Source of the DNA: Alkaliphilus peptidifermentans DSM 18978
GTDB lineage: Bacteria > Bacillota > Clostridia > Peptostreptococcales > Natronincolaceae
Direction: 5' to 3'
Assembly: GCF_900101495.1 (NCBI RefSeq)
Contig: NZ_FMUS01000025.1
Location: forward strand, 1 to 64,000
Length of the DNA: 64,000 nt
This document shows, piece by piece, positions 1 to 7,345 of this stretch. Within the stretch, counting starts at the first letter, position 1; each line of letters begins with the position of its first letter. Position numbers and translations under genes: made by a program. Under the pieces are notes generated by a model, which did no database searches, had not been told where the DNA came from, and saw only the letters and a list, made by a program, of their open reading frames with translations.

Positions 1-159
1 AGCAGGTCGTCCAAATTCCTTGCAATAGCTATTCTCTAGTAATCCATTGATAAAGCTAAAATCTACTGCTGAATCTATTCTTTTTAGTATATGATTTTCT
101 GGTATTTTATTATATAATGATGAGTGAAAAGATATTTGCTTTGGCTTATGTTGAAGCAT
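1..159 (-). mobile_element. IS1182-type transposase, N-terminal fragment cut by the window edge
   Basis: Reading leftward from an ATG at 159-157, the frame stays open to the window edge and gives about 53 residues. It begins MLQHKPKQISFHSSLYNKIP and contains NHILKRIDSAVDFSFIN and CKEFGRP. This is the N-terminal signature I associate with IS1182/IS5-like transposases: a short basic leader, then the IPxNHxLKxI..VDFSFI segment. The DDE catalytic region would lie outside the window, so intactness cannot be judged. A promoter and an inverted repeat lie just upstream. A second, decayed element of the same broad family sits near 54 kb. Confidence 0.8.
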
Positions 160-160
160 G

Positions 161-228
161 AAAAAACCCCCTTTTGGTTTTGTTTGGTCGTACTTACATT
201 ATACCATAAACGGGGGTTTTTTTGTCTA
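161..228 (-). promoter_or_regulatory. Promoter and C5/G5 hairpin upstream of the IS transposase
   Basis: On the minus strand a TATAAT hexamer (203-198) is preceded by TGG, and a weak -35 TAGACA lies at 228-223 with a 19-nt spacer. An inverted repeat pairs AAAAAACCCCC (161-171) with GGGGGTTTTTTT (212-223) and encloses the -10. Read-through from outside would form a hairpin directly before the transposase start. This resembles arrangements that protect insertion sequences from impinging transcription, but that role is inferred. Confidence 0.5.
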
Positions 229-309
229 AAATCAAGTATTTTCAATGACCTTAAAAATATTTTGCACTTAATATATAAACATATGTGTAAGTTAAACTGG
301 ATGTTTACA

Positions 310-341
310 GGGGACTTTTTCACTGGTCCCAAAACGTCCCC
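310..341. repeat. GGGGAC/GTCCCC palindromic repeat
   Basis: GGGACTTTTTCACTGGTCCC (311-330) is followed by a second GTCCCC arm at 336-341. The same TTTTTCACTGGTCC core recurs in the long hairpin at 30755-30801. Nothing codes here. It is probably a member of a dispersed palindromic repeat family. The rest of 230-443 shows no other feature. Confidence 0.5.
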
Positions 342-443
342 TTGGCTGCATTGGCTGTTATACCTTTTTATACCAAGCTATTTTTTTGCAAATTGTAGTC
401 CCTGATACATAAAGCTATTTTAGATTATGATATGCTTTGTCAA

Positions 444-597
444 TAGAAAGAATTAAGAATTTTTCATCATATCATTAGCTTTTGCTTTGTGAAAAGTGCA
501 ATATAGTTCTTATTATTGCTTCTATTTATTAGAAAGAAATGTTCTTCTATAAGGTGAATAATAAGGGTTTCTTTTTAATTGCAGTTAATTCTTTCTA
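444..597 (+). ncRNA. Candidate structured leader before the DUF969 operon
   Basis: Three perfect inverted repeats are nested in order. The outer stem is 444-456 with 585-597 (13 bp, TAGAAAGAATTAA and its complement). The middle stem is 497-502 with 578-583 (6 bp, TGCAAT). The inner stem is 509-517 with 557-565 (9 bp, CTTATTATT). Together they could fold a roughly 154-nt leader that ends 18 nt before the ribosome site at 615-622. I recognise no known riboswitch family and see no run of T after the outer stem. AT-rich sequence makes chance pairing easier, so this is a candidate only. Confidence 0.35.
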
Positions 598-627
598 TGC
601 CACTAATAATATTAAAAGGGGGATGAG

Positions 628-1335
628 ATGATGATCAAGCTTATAGGAATATTGATTATCGTAATAGGTTTTATGTTAAAACTGGATACCATAGCAGTTG
701 TTGTGGTTGCAGGAATTACAACTGGTCTCGTAGCTGGAATGTCTTTTAATGAAATAATGACAATACTGGGAGGAGCATTTGTAACAAATCGCTATATGTC
801 AATTTTTATTATCTCTTTACCAGTGATAGGATTACTTGAAAGGTATGGACTTCGAGAGAGGGCAGCTTATCTAATTGGAAAAATAAAATCTGCCACGATG
901 GGAAGATTAACCTCTTTATACTTAGTAATAAGAACCATAGCAGCTATGTTTGGTTTAAGAATAGGAGGACATGTTCAATTTATTAGACCACTTATTCTTC
1001 CAATGGCTGAGGGTTCGGCAATCAATAGATACGGTAAGATGGATGAAAAAGATATTCAAACAATAAAGGGGCTTGAGGGCGCAGTTGAAAATTACGGTAA
1101 CTTTTTTGGACAGAATTTCTTTGTAGCAGCTGGAGGAGTATTATTAATCGTTGGTGTAATGAATGAGCAAGGCTACAATGTTGAAGCAATTGATGTTGCC
1201 AAAGCTTCGCTACCTATTGCATTAATTATTATGATTATTGGGACCTTGCAGTTTTTATATTATGATAAGAAATTCGATAAAAAGTATATTAATAACTTAA
1301 AAAGCTCTAAAGAAACAAGCAAAATGGATAATTAA
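628..1335 (+). CDS. DUF969 family membrane protein (putative permease subunit)
   Basis: 235 residues, strongly hydrophobic, with an N-terminal membrane segment (about 3-40) and further ones around 55-70, 165-180 and 195-212. The central run VIGLLERYGLRERAAYLI and the RIGGHVQFIRPLILPMAEG segment match what I know as DUF969. The family is usually encoded directly beside DUF979, as here. The start has AAAGGGGG upstream at 615-622. The pair lies immediately before pyroglutamyl peptidase, so transport of 5-oxoproline or pyroglutamyl peptides is a reasonable inference. No transport substrate is known to me for the family. Confidence 0.8.
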   Translation: MMIKLIGILIIVIGFMLKLDTIAVVVVAGITTGLVAGMSFNEIMTILGGAFVTNRYMSIFIISLPVIGLLERYGLRERAAYLIGKIKSATMGRLTSLYLVIRTIAAMFGLRIGGHVQFIRPLILPMAEGSAINRYGKMDEKDIQTIKGLEGAVENYGNFFGQNFFVAAGGVLLIVGVMNEQGYNVEAIDVAKASLPIALIIMIIGTLQFLYYDKKFDKKYINNLKSSKETSKMDN

Positions 1336-1347
1336 GGGGTGAAGGTT

Positions 1348-2304
1348 ATGCTAAAAAATTCATTAACAGAAATACTATATATTCTTTGTGGGCTAGTGTG
1401 TTTTGTTTCGGTTTACAGTACATGGAAAGATAAAAAGCATTCTTCAAAGGTAGCAACTATACTATTTTGGGGGATTTTGGGATTCGTTTTTACTTTTAGC
1501 AGAATAGGGACCTTGTGGGGAAATGATAAAATTCTTATAAATGATACAGTAGTGGGTTATCTTGTTTTGATTATGGCCGTTTTATCTGCTTCAAAGCGAG
1601 TAAAATATAATACATTCCAAGAGTCTTCCTCAGAATTTAAAGAAAAAATGGCTAAAAAAATTGGGAATAAAATATTTATACCAGCGCTATCCCTAGCAAT
1701 TGTAGCATTTGTTGTTGCACAGCTATGGACACAGCAGTTAGGATCACTTGTAGCATTAGGGATATCTGCAGCAGTTGCGTTGATACTGGCTTTAATCCTT
1801 ACTAAAGGAAAAAGTAGTGAAATGGTGGAAGATGGCAGAAGGCTTCTTGAATTAGTAGGACCTGTTAGTATATTACCACAACTATTGGCAGCCCTTGGAT
1901 CTGTTTTTGCAGTGGCAGGAGTAGGTAATGTAATAGCCGGTGGAATTGGAAAAGTAATTCCTGAAGGAAATATTTTTCTTGGAGTTGTAACATACTGCGT
2001 AGGCATGGCATTATTTACAATTATTATGGGAAATGGTTTTGCGGCTTTTGCAGTTATAACTGCTGGAATAGGTGTTCCCTTTGTATTTATGCAGGGGGCT
2101 AATCCTGCTGTAGCATCAACCCTTGCACTAACTGCAGGGTTTTGTGGAACACTGTTGACACCAATGGCAGCAAATTTCAATATAGTTCCAACGGCTATTC
2201 TTGAAATAAACGATAGAAAGTATGGTCTTATTAAATATCAAGCTCCTGTTGCAATAACTATGTTAATGATTCATATTATTTTAATGTATGTTTGGGCTTT
2301 CTAG
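1348..2304 (+). CDS. DUF979 family membrane protein (putative permease subunit)
   Basis: About 318 residues with eight or more hydrophobic segments. Gly/Ala-rich helices and a GNGFAAFAVITAGIGVPF loop near the C-terminal third recall transporter discontinuous helices. It follows the DUF969 gene by 12 nt and belongs to the same transcription unit. I place the start at ATG 1348, because GGGGTG at 1336-1341 gives a 6-nt spacer; an in-frame GTG at 1339 lies inside that ribosome site. DUF969 and DUF979 probably form one carrier. Function is not established. Confidence 0.8.
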   Translation: MLKNSLTEILYILCGLVCFVSVYSTWKDKKHSSKVATILFWGILGFVFTFSRIGTLWGNDKILINDTVVGYLVLIMAVLSASKRVKYNTFQESSSEFKEKMAKKIGNKIFIPALSLAIVAFVVAQLWTQQLGSLVALGISAAVALILALILTKGKSSEMVEDGRRLLELVGPVSILPQLLAALGSVFAVAGVGNVIAGGIGKVIPEGNIFLGVVTYCVGMALFTIIMGNGFAAFAVITAGIGVPFVFMQGANPAVASTLALTAGFCGTLLTPMAANFNIVPTAILEINDRKYGLIKYQAPVAITMLMIHIILMYVWAF

Positions 2305-2347
2305 CAATATATAAATGGTACTAATTACATTATTGGAGGTGCTCTAA

Positions 2348-2989
2348 ATGAGAGTATTAGTTACAGGATTCGAACCATTCGGAGGAGAAAGTATCAACCC
2401 ATCATTTGAAGCAATTAAGAAATTAGAGGAGAATATTGCAGGTGCACAAATTATTAAGGCTGAATTAGTAACTGTATTTTATAAATCAATTCACCAATTA
2501 GAGTCGTTGATTGTTAAAGAAAAACCTGATTTAGTCATTTGTGTAGGACAAGCGGGTGGAAGATATGGTATAAGCATTGAAAGAATTGCAATAAATATAG
2601 ATGATGCTCGCATTAAAGATAATGAAGGAAATCAACCTATAGACATGCCGATTTTTGAAGATGGAGAAAATGCTTATTTTTCAAATCTTCCTGTAAAGGC
2701 CATGGTAAGAGAAATAAGAAATGCTAACATTCCTGCTTCTGTATCAAATACGGCTGGCACTTATGTATGTAACCATATTATGTATGCACTTCTATATTTC
2801 ATACATAAAAAATATCCGCAAATTCGAGGTGGATTTATTCATATCCCCTTTAGTACAGAGCAAATTATTAATAAACCCAACATGCCTTATATGGACATAG
2901 ATAAAATTACAAAAGGATTAAAATATTCTATTAAAGCAGCAGTTGAGAATAAAGAAGATATAAAAATTGTTGGTGGAGCTATATGCTAA
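2348..2989 (+). CDS. pcp: Pyrrolidone-carboxylate (pyroglutamyl) peptidase
   Basis: 213 residues, the normal length for bacterial Pcp. This cytoplasmic cysteine peptidase removes N-terminal pyroglutamate from peptides and releases 5-oxoproline. The family N-terminus [11 protein letters not shown] is present. The catalytic triad is visible as E78 (in SIERIAIN), C141 (in [14 protein letters not shown]) and H165 (in [10 protein letters not shown]). The ribosome site GGAGGTG lies 5' of ATG 2348. It sits 43 nt after the DUF979 gene and just before a gamma-glutamylcyclotransferase-like gene whose family reaction also yields 5-oxoproline. Confidence 0.95.
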   Translation: MRVLVTGFEPFGGESINPSFEAIKKLEENIAGAQIIKAELVTVFYKSIHQLESLIVKEKPDLVICVGQAGGRYGISIERIAINIDDARIKDNEGNQPIDMPIFEDGENAYFSNLPVKAMVREIRNANIPASVSNTAGTYVCNHIMYALLYFIHKKYPQIRGGFIHIPFSTEQIINKPNMPYMDIDKITKGLKYSIKAAVENKEDIKIVGGAIC

Positions 2990-3001
2990 TAGGTGATTGA
3001 T

Positions 3002-3415
3002 ATGATTCAAAAGCTGTTTGTCTATGGATCTTTAATGGAGAATTTTTATAATTATAACAGATATCTCAAAGGTAAGGTCTTGACAAGAAATCATGTGAGA
3101 ACAAGGGGGGCTCTTTATCATTTGATTGATAAGGGGTACCCCGCTATGATAGAAGGCAATGATTTTATCTATGGGGAATTAATAGAGGTAGAAGATTGGG
3201 GAAATACACTAAGAGATTTAGATACTTTAGAAAATTATTATGGAGAAAGAAATATAAATAATGAGTATAATCGAGTTTTAATAGAGGTAGAAACTATAAA
3301 AGGAGAGCATAAAGGATCAGCCTATACTTACAAATACAGTAAGCAGATAAAAGATACATTTAATGCTTTGTATATACCTTATGGTGATTGGAGGAGGTAT
3401 ATGCAAGTATTATAA
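3002..3415 (+). CDS. Gamma-glutamylcyclotransferase-like protein (AIG2/GGCT fold)
   Basis: About 137 residues. The N-terminal FVYGSLME motif is the ligand-binding YGSL loop of the GGCT/AIG2 fold. It is followed by GALYHLIDKGYPAMIEG, a GELIEV strand and LDTLENYYGE, which carries the acidic residues expected near the active site. Known members cyclise gamma-glutamyl compounds to 5-oxoproline. I chose ATG 3002 because AGGTGA (2991-2996) gives a 5-nt spacer; an in-frame GTG at 2993 overlaps that site. It is the last gene of the DUF969-DUF979-pcp unit. Substrate is unknown. Confidence 0.75.
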   Translation: MIQKLFVYGSLMENFYNYNRYLKGKVLTRNHVRTRGALYHLIDKGYPAMIEGNDFIYGELIEVEDWGNTLRDLDTLENYYGERNINNEYNRVLIEVETIKGEHKGSAYTYKYSKQIKDTFNALYIPYGDWRRYMQVL

Positions 3416-3457
3416 AAATAGATAATTCCTAATTTGCTTTAGGATTATCTATTTTTT
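3414..3457 (+). terminator. Terminator of the pcp/GGCT operon
   Basis: AATAGATAATTCCTAA (3417-3432) pairs with TTAGGATTATCTATT (3439-3453) with one bulged base, followed by T residues. It begins at the stop codon of the GGCT-like gene. Confidence 0.8.
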
Positions 3458-3613
3458 AATACTTGTGAACTTGGGATATGTTTGCTAATATTGTAGAAAA
3501 GAATAAAAATAATGGGTTTTTTGACCTGAAATTTCACTGATTGATTATTGAGAATAATCATCATAAAGGACTTATTAATTGATATGGACTTAAGTTGCAT
3601 AAGGGGTGAATAT

Positions 3614-4297
3614 ATGTATAGTAATTTTTTTGACGACAATAGGCAGTCGATTATGAGGGAATTTTTTATAAACGATATAAGTACATTGGGAACTGTAAAA
3701 AATTTCAAAAAGAACGAACTAATTGATATTAAATCAGAGAACTACGTAGTTATTGTTTTAAAAGGCGTTATCTCACAAAGTGTTATTAGCGAAAAAGGAC
3801 ATGAAAAATTATTATATGTATTAAGACCAGGTGAGATATTCGGAGAAATGTGCTTCTTTTGTGGAGGAACAGATTCAATTATTGCAAAGGGAAAAACAGA
3901 TGGACAGATGTCTATTATTATTGGAGATGTCTTAGAGAAAATATTAAAAACCCAACCTGAAGTGTATAAGTACTTTATGCATAGTGTAACTAGAAAATTC
4001 AGAATTGTCATGCTTCAGCTGACGAATTCTGTATTTAATGATGCTTTAGGAAAAATTTCTGATGCTCTACTAAGATTATATTCTTGTGCTGATCGTGATA
4101 AGACAGGTCGTGCATGCATCAATATGGCACTTACTCATCAAGAGCTGGCCAATAATATTGGCTGTTCTAGAATAACAGTTACCCGCTGTCTGAACAAGCT
4201 TTTAGATGAGAAAGTTATAAGCTATGAAGGTAAATATATTGTTATAAACAGACCAGATATTCTAAAACAGTATATTGATACCATTTCATGTGAATAA
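3614..4297 (+). CDS. Crp/Fnr family transcriptional regulator
   Basis: 227 residues. The N-terminal cyclic-nucleotide-binding-like beta roll (about 20-125) includes VLRPGEIFGEMCFF. The C-terminal winged helix has the Crp signature LTHQELANNIGCSRITVTRCLNKL, with a recognition helix around residues 178-192. I see no Fnr-type cysteine cluster, so oxygen sensing through an iron-sulfur centre is unlikely. ATG 3614 has AAGGGGTG at 3601-3608; an upstream in-frame start at 3548 lacks a ribosome site. It is a single-gene unit between two terminators. It may control the neighbouring pyroglutamate operon, but there is no direct evidence. Confidence 0.88.
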   Translation: MYSNFFDDNRQSIMREFFINDISTLGTVKNFKKNELIDIKSENYVVIVLKGVISQSVISEKGHEKLLYVLRPGEIFGEMCFFCGGTDSIIAKGKTDGQMSIIIGDVLEKILKTQPEVYKYFMHSVTRKFRIVMLQLTNSVFNDALGKISDALLRLYSCADRDKTGRACINMALTHQELANNIGCSRITVTRCLNKLLDEKVISYEGKYIVINRPDILKQYIDTISCE

Positions 4298-4299
4298 TC

Positions 4300-4332
4300 A
4301 AAAACCTTATGTTTTAAGCATAAGGTTTTTGG
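4300..4332 (+). terminator. Terminator after the Crp/Fnr gene
   Basis: AAAAACCTTATG (4300-4311) and CATAAGGTTTTT (4319-4330) form a perfect 12-bp stem with a 7-nt loop and a T-rich 3' arm. Confidence 0.85.
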
Positions 4333-4786
4333 TGCTGTAGACAATCCCACCCTCATAAGTTGTGACAGTAATGTTTTTCAAGTACGCTTTATATGTTTCA
4401 CCTGCTATTTTTGATATTTTTTCTCTAATTTGCTTGCTCCCAAAAAGGATCCGAAAAAGTAATGATATCCTTGTTGGGATTATTTTTTGCACTATTAGAA
4501 TTTTGAGTTAGTTGATTGACTGAATATTGATTATAATGCACACCTATCCATATTACCATATATAATTTTAACAAAGAGTAACCAAAAAATATAGGGGTTG
4601 AGTTAACAACCAACTTTATTGTGTGAATATAATGTAACATATTTCCTAATATAGAACAAGTTGGATAATAAGAGATTTATTATTGAATAATTATGTATAT
4701 AACTCACCTAGTTACCACAAAATATACTTGACCCAATTATCCATTGATTACCGGGGATTTAAACTAATTATAAATCTGGATAAGGA
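4333..4786. other. Intergenic region of about 450 nt with no gene recognised
   Basis: Short minus-strand frames exist at 4307-4492 and 4425-4640, but they lack ribosome sites and overlap the terminator or each other, so I do not call them. GTTGGATAAT near 4661 and ATTATCCATT near 4737 are imperfectly complementary, which hints at leader structure for the next gene. No clear -35/-10 pair was found. Confidence 0.4.
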
Positions 4787-7246
4787 GTGAGTATAATTAA
4801 AGCGATCATAATGGCAGGAGGAAAAGGCACAAGATTAAGACCGCTTACATGTAGTTTGCCAAAACCAATGGTTCCCATTTTAAATAAACCCGTTATGGAA
4901 TACACGGCTCAATTACTAAAAAAATATAATATTGATGATGTAGCTGTTACTACAGCCTATCTTCCAGAGCTAATAACGGAGTATTTTGAAGAAGGCCAAA
5001 GATGGGATATGAATATAAGCTATTATTTGGAGGATGTTCCATTAGGAACTGGAGGAAGCGTGAGAAATGCGGAAGAATATATCAAGGAACCCTTTCTTGT
5101 TATCAGCGGAGATGCTTTAACAGACTTAAATATCGATAATGCCATAGATTATCATCGCACTAAAGGTTCAAAAGTAACTCTTGTATTGAAAAAGGAAGCT
5201 GTACCTATTGAATATGGGGTAGTTATAACAAATGAAGCAGGTAAAATAGTCAGGTTTTTAGAAAAACCAAGCTGGGGGGAAGTATTTAGTAATACTGTAA
5301 ATACCGGCATATATATTATCGAGCCTGAGGTGATGGAATACTATAAAAAAGGAGACAGTTTTGATTTTAGTAAGGATTTGTTTCCGAAATTACTGCAGGA
5401 TGGAGTGCCTATGTATGGGTATGTTACTGAAGATTATTGGTGTGACATAGGGGATCTAAACTCATATAAGCAAACTCAATTTGATATATTAGATGGCAAA
5501 GTAAATTTGGAGTTGGATGCAAATGAGATAACAAAAGGGGTTTGGCTAGGTGAAGGATCAAAAATACATGAAAAAACAGTAATAAATCCACCTGTTTATA
5601 TAGGTAAAAATTCATTAGTTGACACCTGTAGGATTGGACCCCATACCATAATTTCAGATAACTGTGATATTAAAAGAGATGCAGTGGTTAAAAGGAGCAT
5701 TATATGGAAGGACTCACATATTGGAGAAGAAACTCATTTTACTGGAGCAGTAGCATGTAATCGAGTACATATTAATAAAAGAGTTAATGTCTTTGAAAAT
5801 GCCGCAATAGGTGAAGAAAGCACATTGCTTGATGGAGTAATGGTAAAGCCAGACATTAAAATATGGCCCCATAAACTGGTAGATGAAAATACAGTTGTTA
5901 ACAAGAATCTAATTTGGGGATCAAAGGCCAGCAAAACTGTATTTGGCTATAGAGATATCTCGGGTCATATGAATATTGATATCACACCAGAATTCGCAAT
6001 GGGATTAGGATCTTCATTTTCAGCTATATCTAAGGGTGGAGCAATTGTTGTAAGTGATGATGCCAGCAATGCCGCCTTCCTAATAAAAAGTTCTATAATT
6101 ACAGGCATTCATGCTTCTGGAGGACAAGTTATTGAAGTACCTGATTCGATTTTAGCAATGAATCGATTTGCGGTTAAATATCATCAGGCTGATGGTGGAG
6201 TTCATATTCGGACAGATAATGCTGATAAAAATAAAATCTATATAGAATTTATTGATAATAATGGAGCCAATATATCAAGAAATAAAGAACGGGAAATAGA
6301 AAACTTAATGAACCGTGGCGATTTTGAAAGATGTAATGCAGATAAATTAAAGCAAAAGGTATCAATTGAAAACTTTTCGTCAATTTTTATTAAACAAGGT
6401 CTTAAACTACTTGAGCATAAAGATGCTTTAAAGAGAAAAAATTTTAAAATTGCTATTTCTTCAAATTCCCTTAAGCATTTAAAATTAGCAAAAGATTATT
6501 TGAATGAGTTAGGATGTAGTATAAATTATGAAAAGTATGAGGGAATAAAACCACTTAAAAAGCAATTAAGCTATTTATCAAATCAAATTAAGCTTGGTAA
6601 AGCAGAGTTTGGAGTATTAATTAGTGATAATGGAGAGGATATGATAATAGTCGACGAAAAGGGTCGATCGATCGAAAAGGAAGATTATCTATTATTAACT
6701 TCATTAATTGCTATGAAATCAAAAACAGAAAAGATTGTATTACCATATATTGTACCGAATATTTTTGAAAAAATGGCTAAATCCTATAATGTGGAGGTAA
6801 TACGTACTAAATCTAATCCCTCCAGTATTATGCATGAAATGCTAAAAAATTGGAATACCAATACAGAATTTCCTTTGCAGTATACCTTAAACTACAATGC
6901 AATATGGGGTATAGGCCTTATATTAGATTTGTTAGTATCAAGCAACTCAAGAATTTGCAATTTAGTAGATGAGTTTCCTGAGTATTATTACCTGAAAGAA
7001 GAAATTCCCTGTGACTGGAAGGATAAGGGTAGGGTTATAAAGGATCTAATTGAGGAAAACAAAGATCAAAGTATAGAACTATTTGAAGGAGTTAAAATCA
7101 ATGATGACAGAGGATGGACTTTGATTTTGCCTGATCATGAGAAACCATTATTTAAAATCTATACCGAAGGGTTTTCTCAAGAGTATGCCCAAGAATTATC
7201 AGTGTCTTTCAGTAAAAAGGTCATGGATCTACTAACTTTAACTTAA
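4787..7246 (+). CDS. Sugar-1-phosphate nucleotidyltransferase fused to a phosphomannomutase-like domain
   Basis: 819 residues from GTG 4787. Residues about 4-236 are a nucleotidyltransferase with the signature AIIMAGGKGTRLRPLT and the LPKPMVPILNKPVME loop. Residues about 250-370 are left-handed beta-helix repeats (VYIGKNSLVD, CRIGPHTIISDN). From about 380 to the end is a phosphohexomutase-like region. The mutase loop reads GGVHIRTDNAD near residue 473, without the TASHNP serine that carries phosphate, so mutase activity is doubtful. Start choice is odd: AAGGAG (4782-4787) overlaps the GTG, while family N-termini (M-K-A-I-I-M-A-G-G) align with an ATT codon at 4796, 8 nt from that site. It probably makes an NDP-sugar for the envelope glycan enzyme next door. 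Confidence 0.85.
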   Translation: MSIIKAIIMAGGKGTRLRPLTCSLPKPMVPILNKPVMEYTAQLLKKYNIDDVAVTTAYLPELITEYFEEGQRWDMNISYYLEDVPLGTGGSVRNAEEYIKEPFLVISGDALTDLNIDNAIDYHRTKGSKVTLVLKKEAVPIEYGVVITNEAGKIVRFLEKPSWGEVFSNTVNTGIYIIEPEVMEYYKKGDSFDFSKDLFPKLLQDGVPMYGYVTEDYWCDIGDLNSYKQTQFDILDGKVNLELDANEITKGVWLGEGSKIHEKTVINPPVYIGKNSLVDTCRIGPHTIISDNCDIKRDAVVKRSIIWKDSHIGEETHFTGAVACNRVHINKRVNVFENAAIGEESTLLDGVMVKPDIKIWPHKLVDENTVVNKNLIWGSKASKTVFGYRDISGHMNIDITPEFAMGLGSSFSAISKGGAIVVSDDASNAAFLIKSSIITGIHASGGQVIEVPDSILAMNRFAVKYHQADGGVHIRTDNADKNKIYIEFIDNNGANISRNKEREIENLMNRGDFERCNADKLKQKVSIENFSSIFIKQGLKLLEHKDALKRKNFKIAISSNSLKHLKLAKDYLNELGCSINYEKYEGIKPLKKQLSYLSNQIKLGKAEFGVLISDNGEDMIIVDEKGRSIEKEDYLLLTSLIAMKSKTEKIVLPYIVPNIFEKMAKSYNVEVIRTKSNPSSIMHEMLKNWNTNTEFPLQYTLNYNAIWGIGLILDLLVSSNSRICNLVDEFPEYYYLKEEIPCDWKDKGRVIKDLIEENKDQSIELFEGVKINDDRGWTLILPDHEKPLFKIYTEGFSQEYAQELSVSFSKKVMDLLTLT

Positions 7247-7274
7247 CTGTCAGCTTAAATGGGAAGACTTTGTT

Positions 7275-7308
7275 AAAATCAGAGGCAATAATGTCTTTGA
7301 TTTTTTTA
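7275..7308 (+). terminator. Terminator between the sugar-nucleotide gene and the glucan synthase
   Basis: AAAATCAGAGGCA (7275-7287) and TGTCTTTGATTTT (7292-7304) pair over 13 positions with two G-U pairs and a 4-nt loop, followed by more T. The two neighbouring genes may therefore be only partly cotranscribed. Confidence 0.7.
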
Positions 7309-7345
7309 TACTACGACTCATCCTTCAGAAAGGTGTTGATTAGAC

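Noticed and set aside
124-405. 93-codon plus-strand frame
   Set aside because: It runs across the IS transposase start, its promoter hairpin and the GGGAC repeat; no ribosome site.
1557-2180. Long minus-strand frame of 207 codons
   Set aside because: Antisense shadow of the DUF979 membrane protein; composition is that of a reversed hydrophobic gene.
4307-4640. Overlapping minus-strand frames of 61 and 71 codons
   Set aside because: No ribosome sites, one begins at GTG inside AT-rich sequence and covers a terminator; no family pattern.
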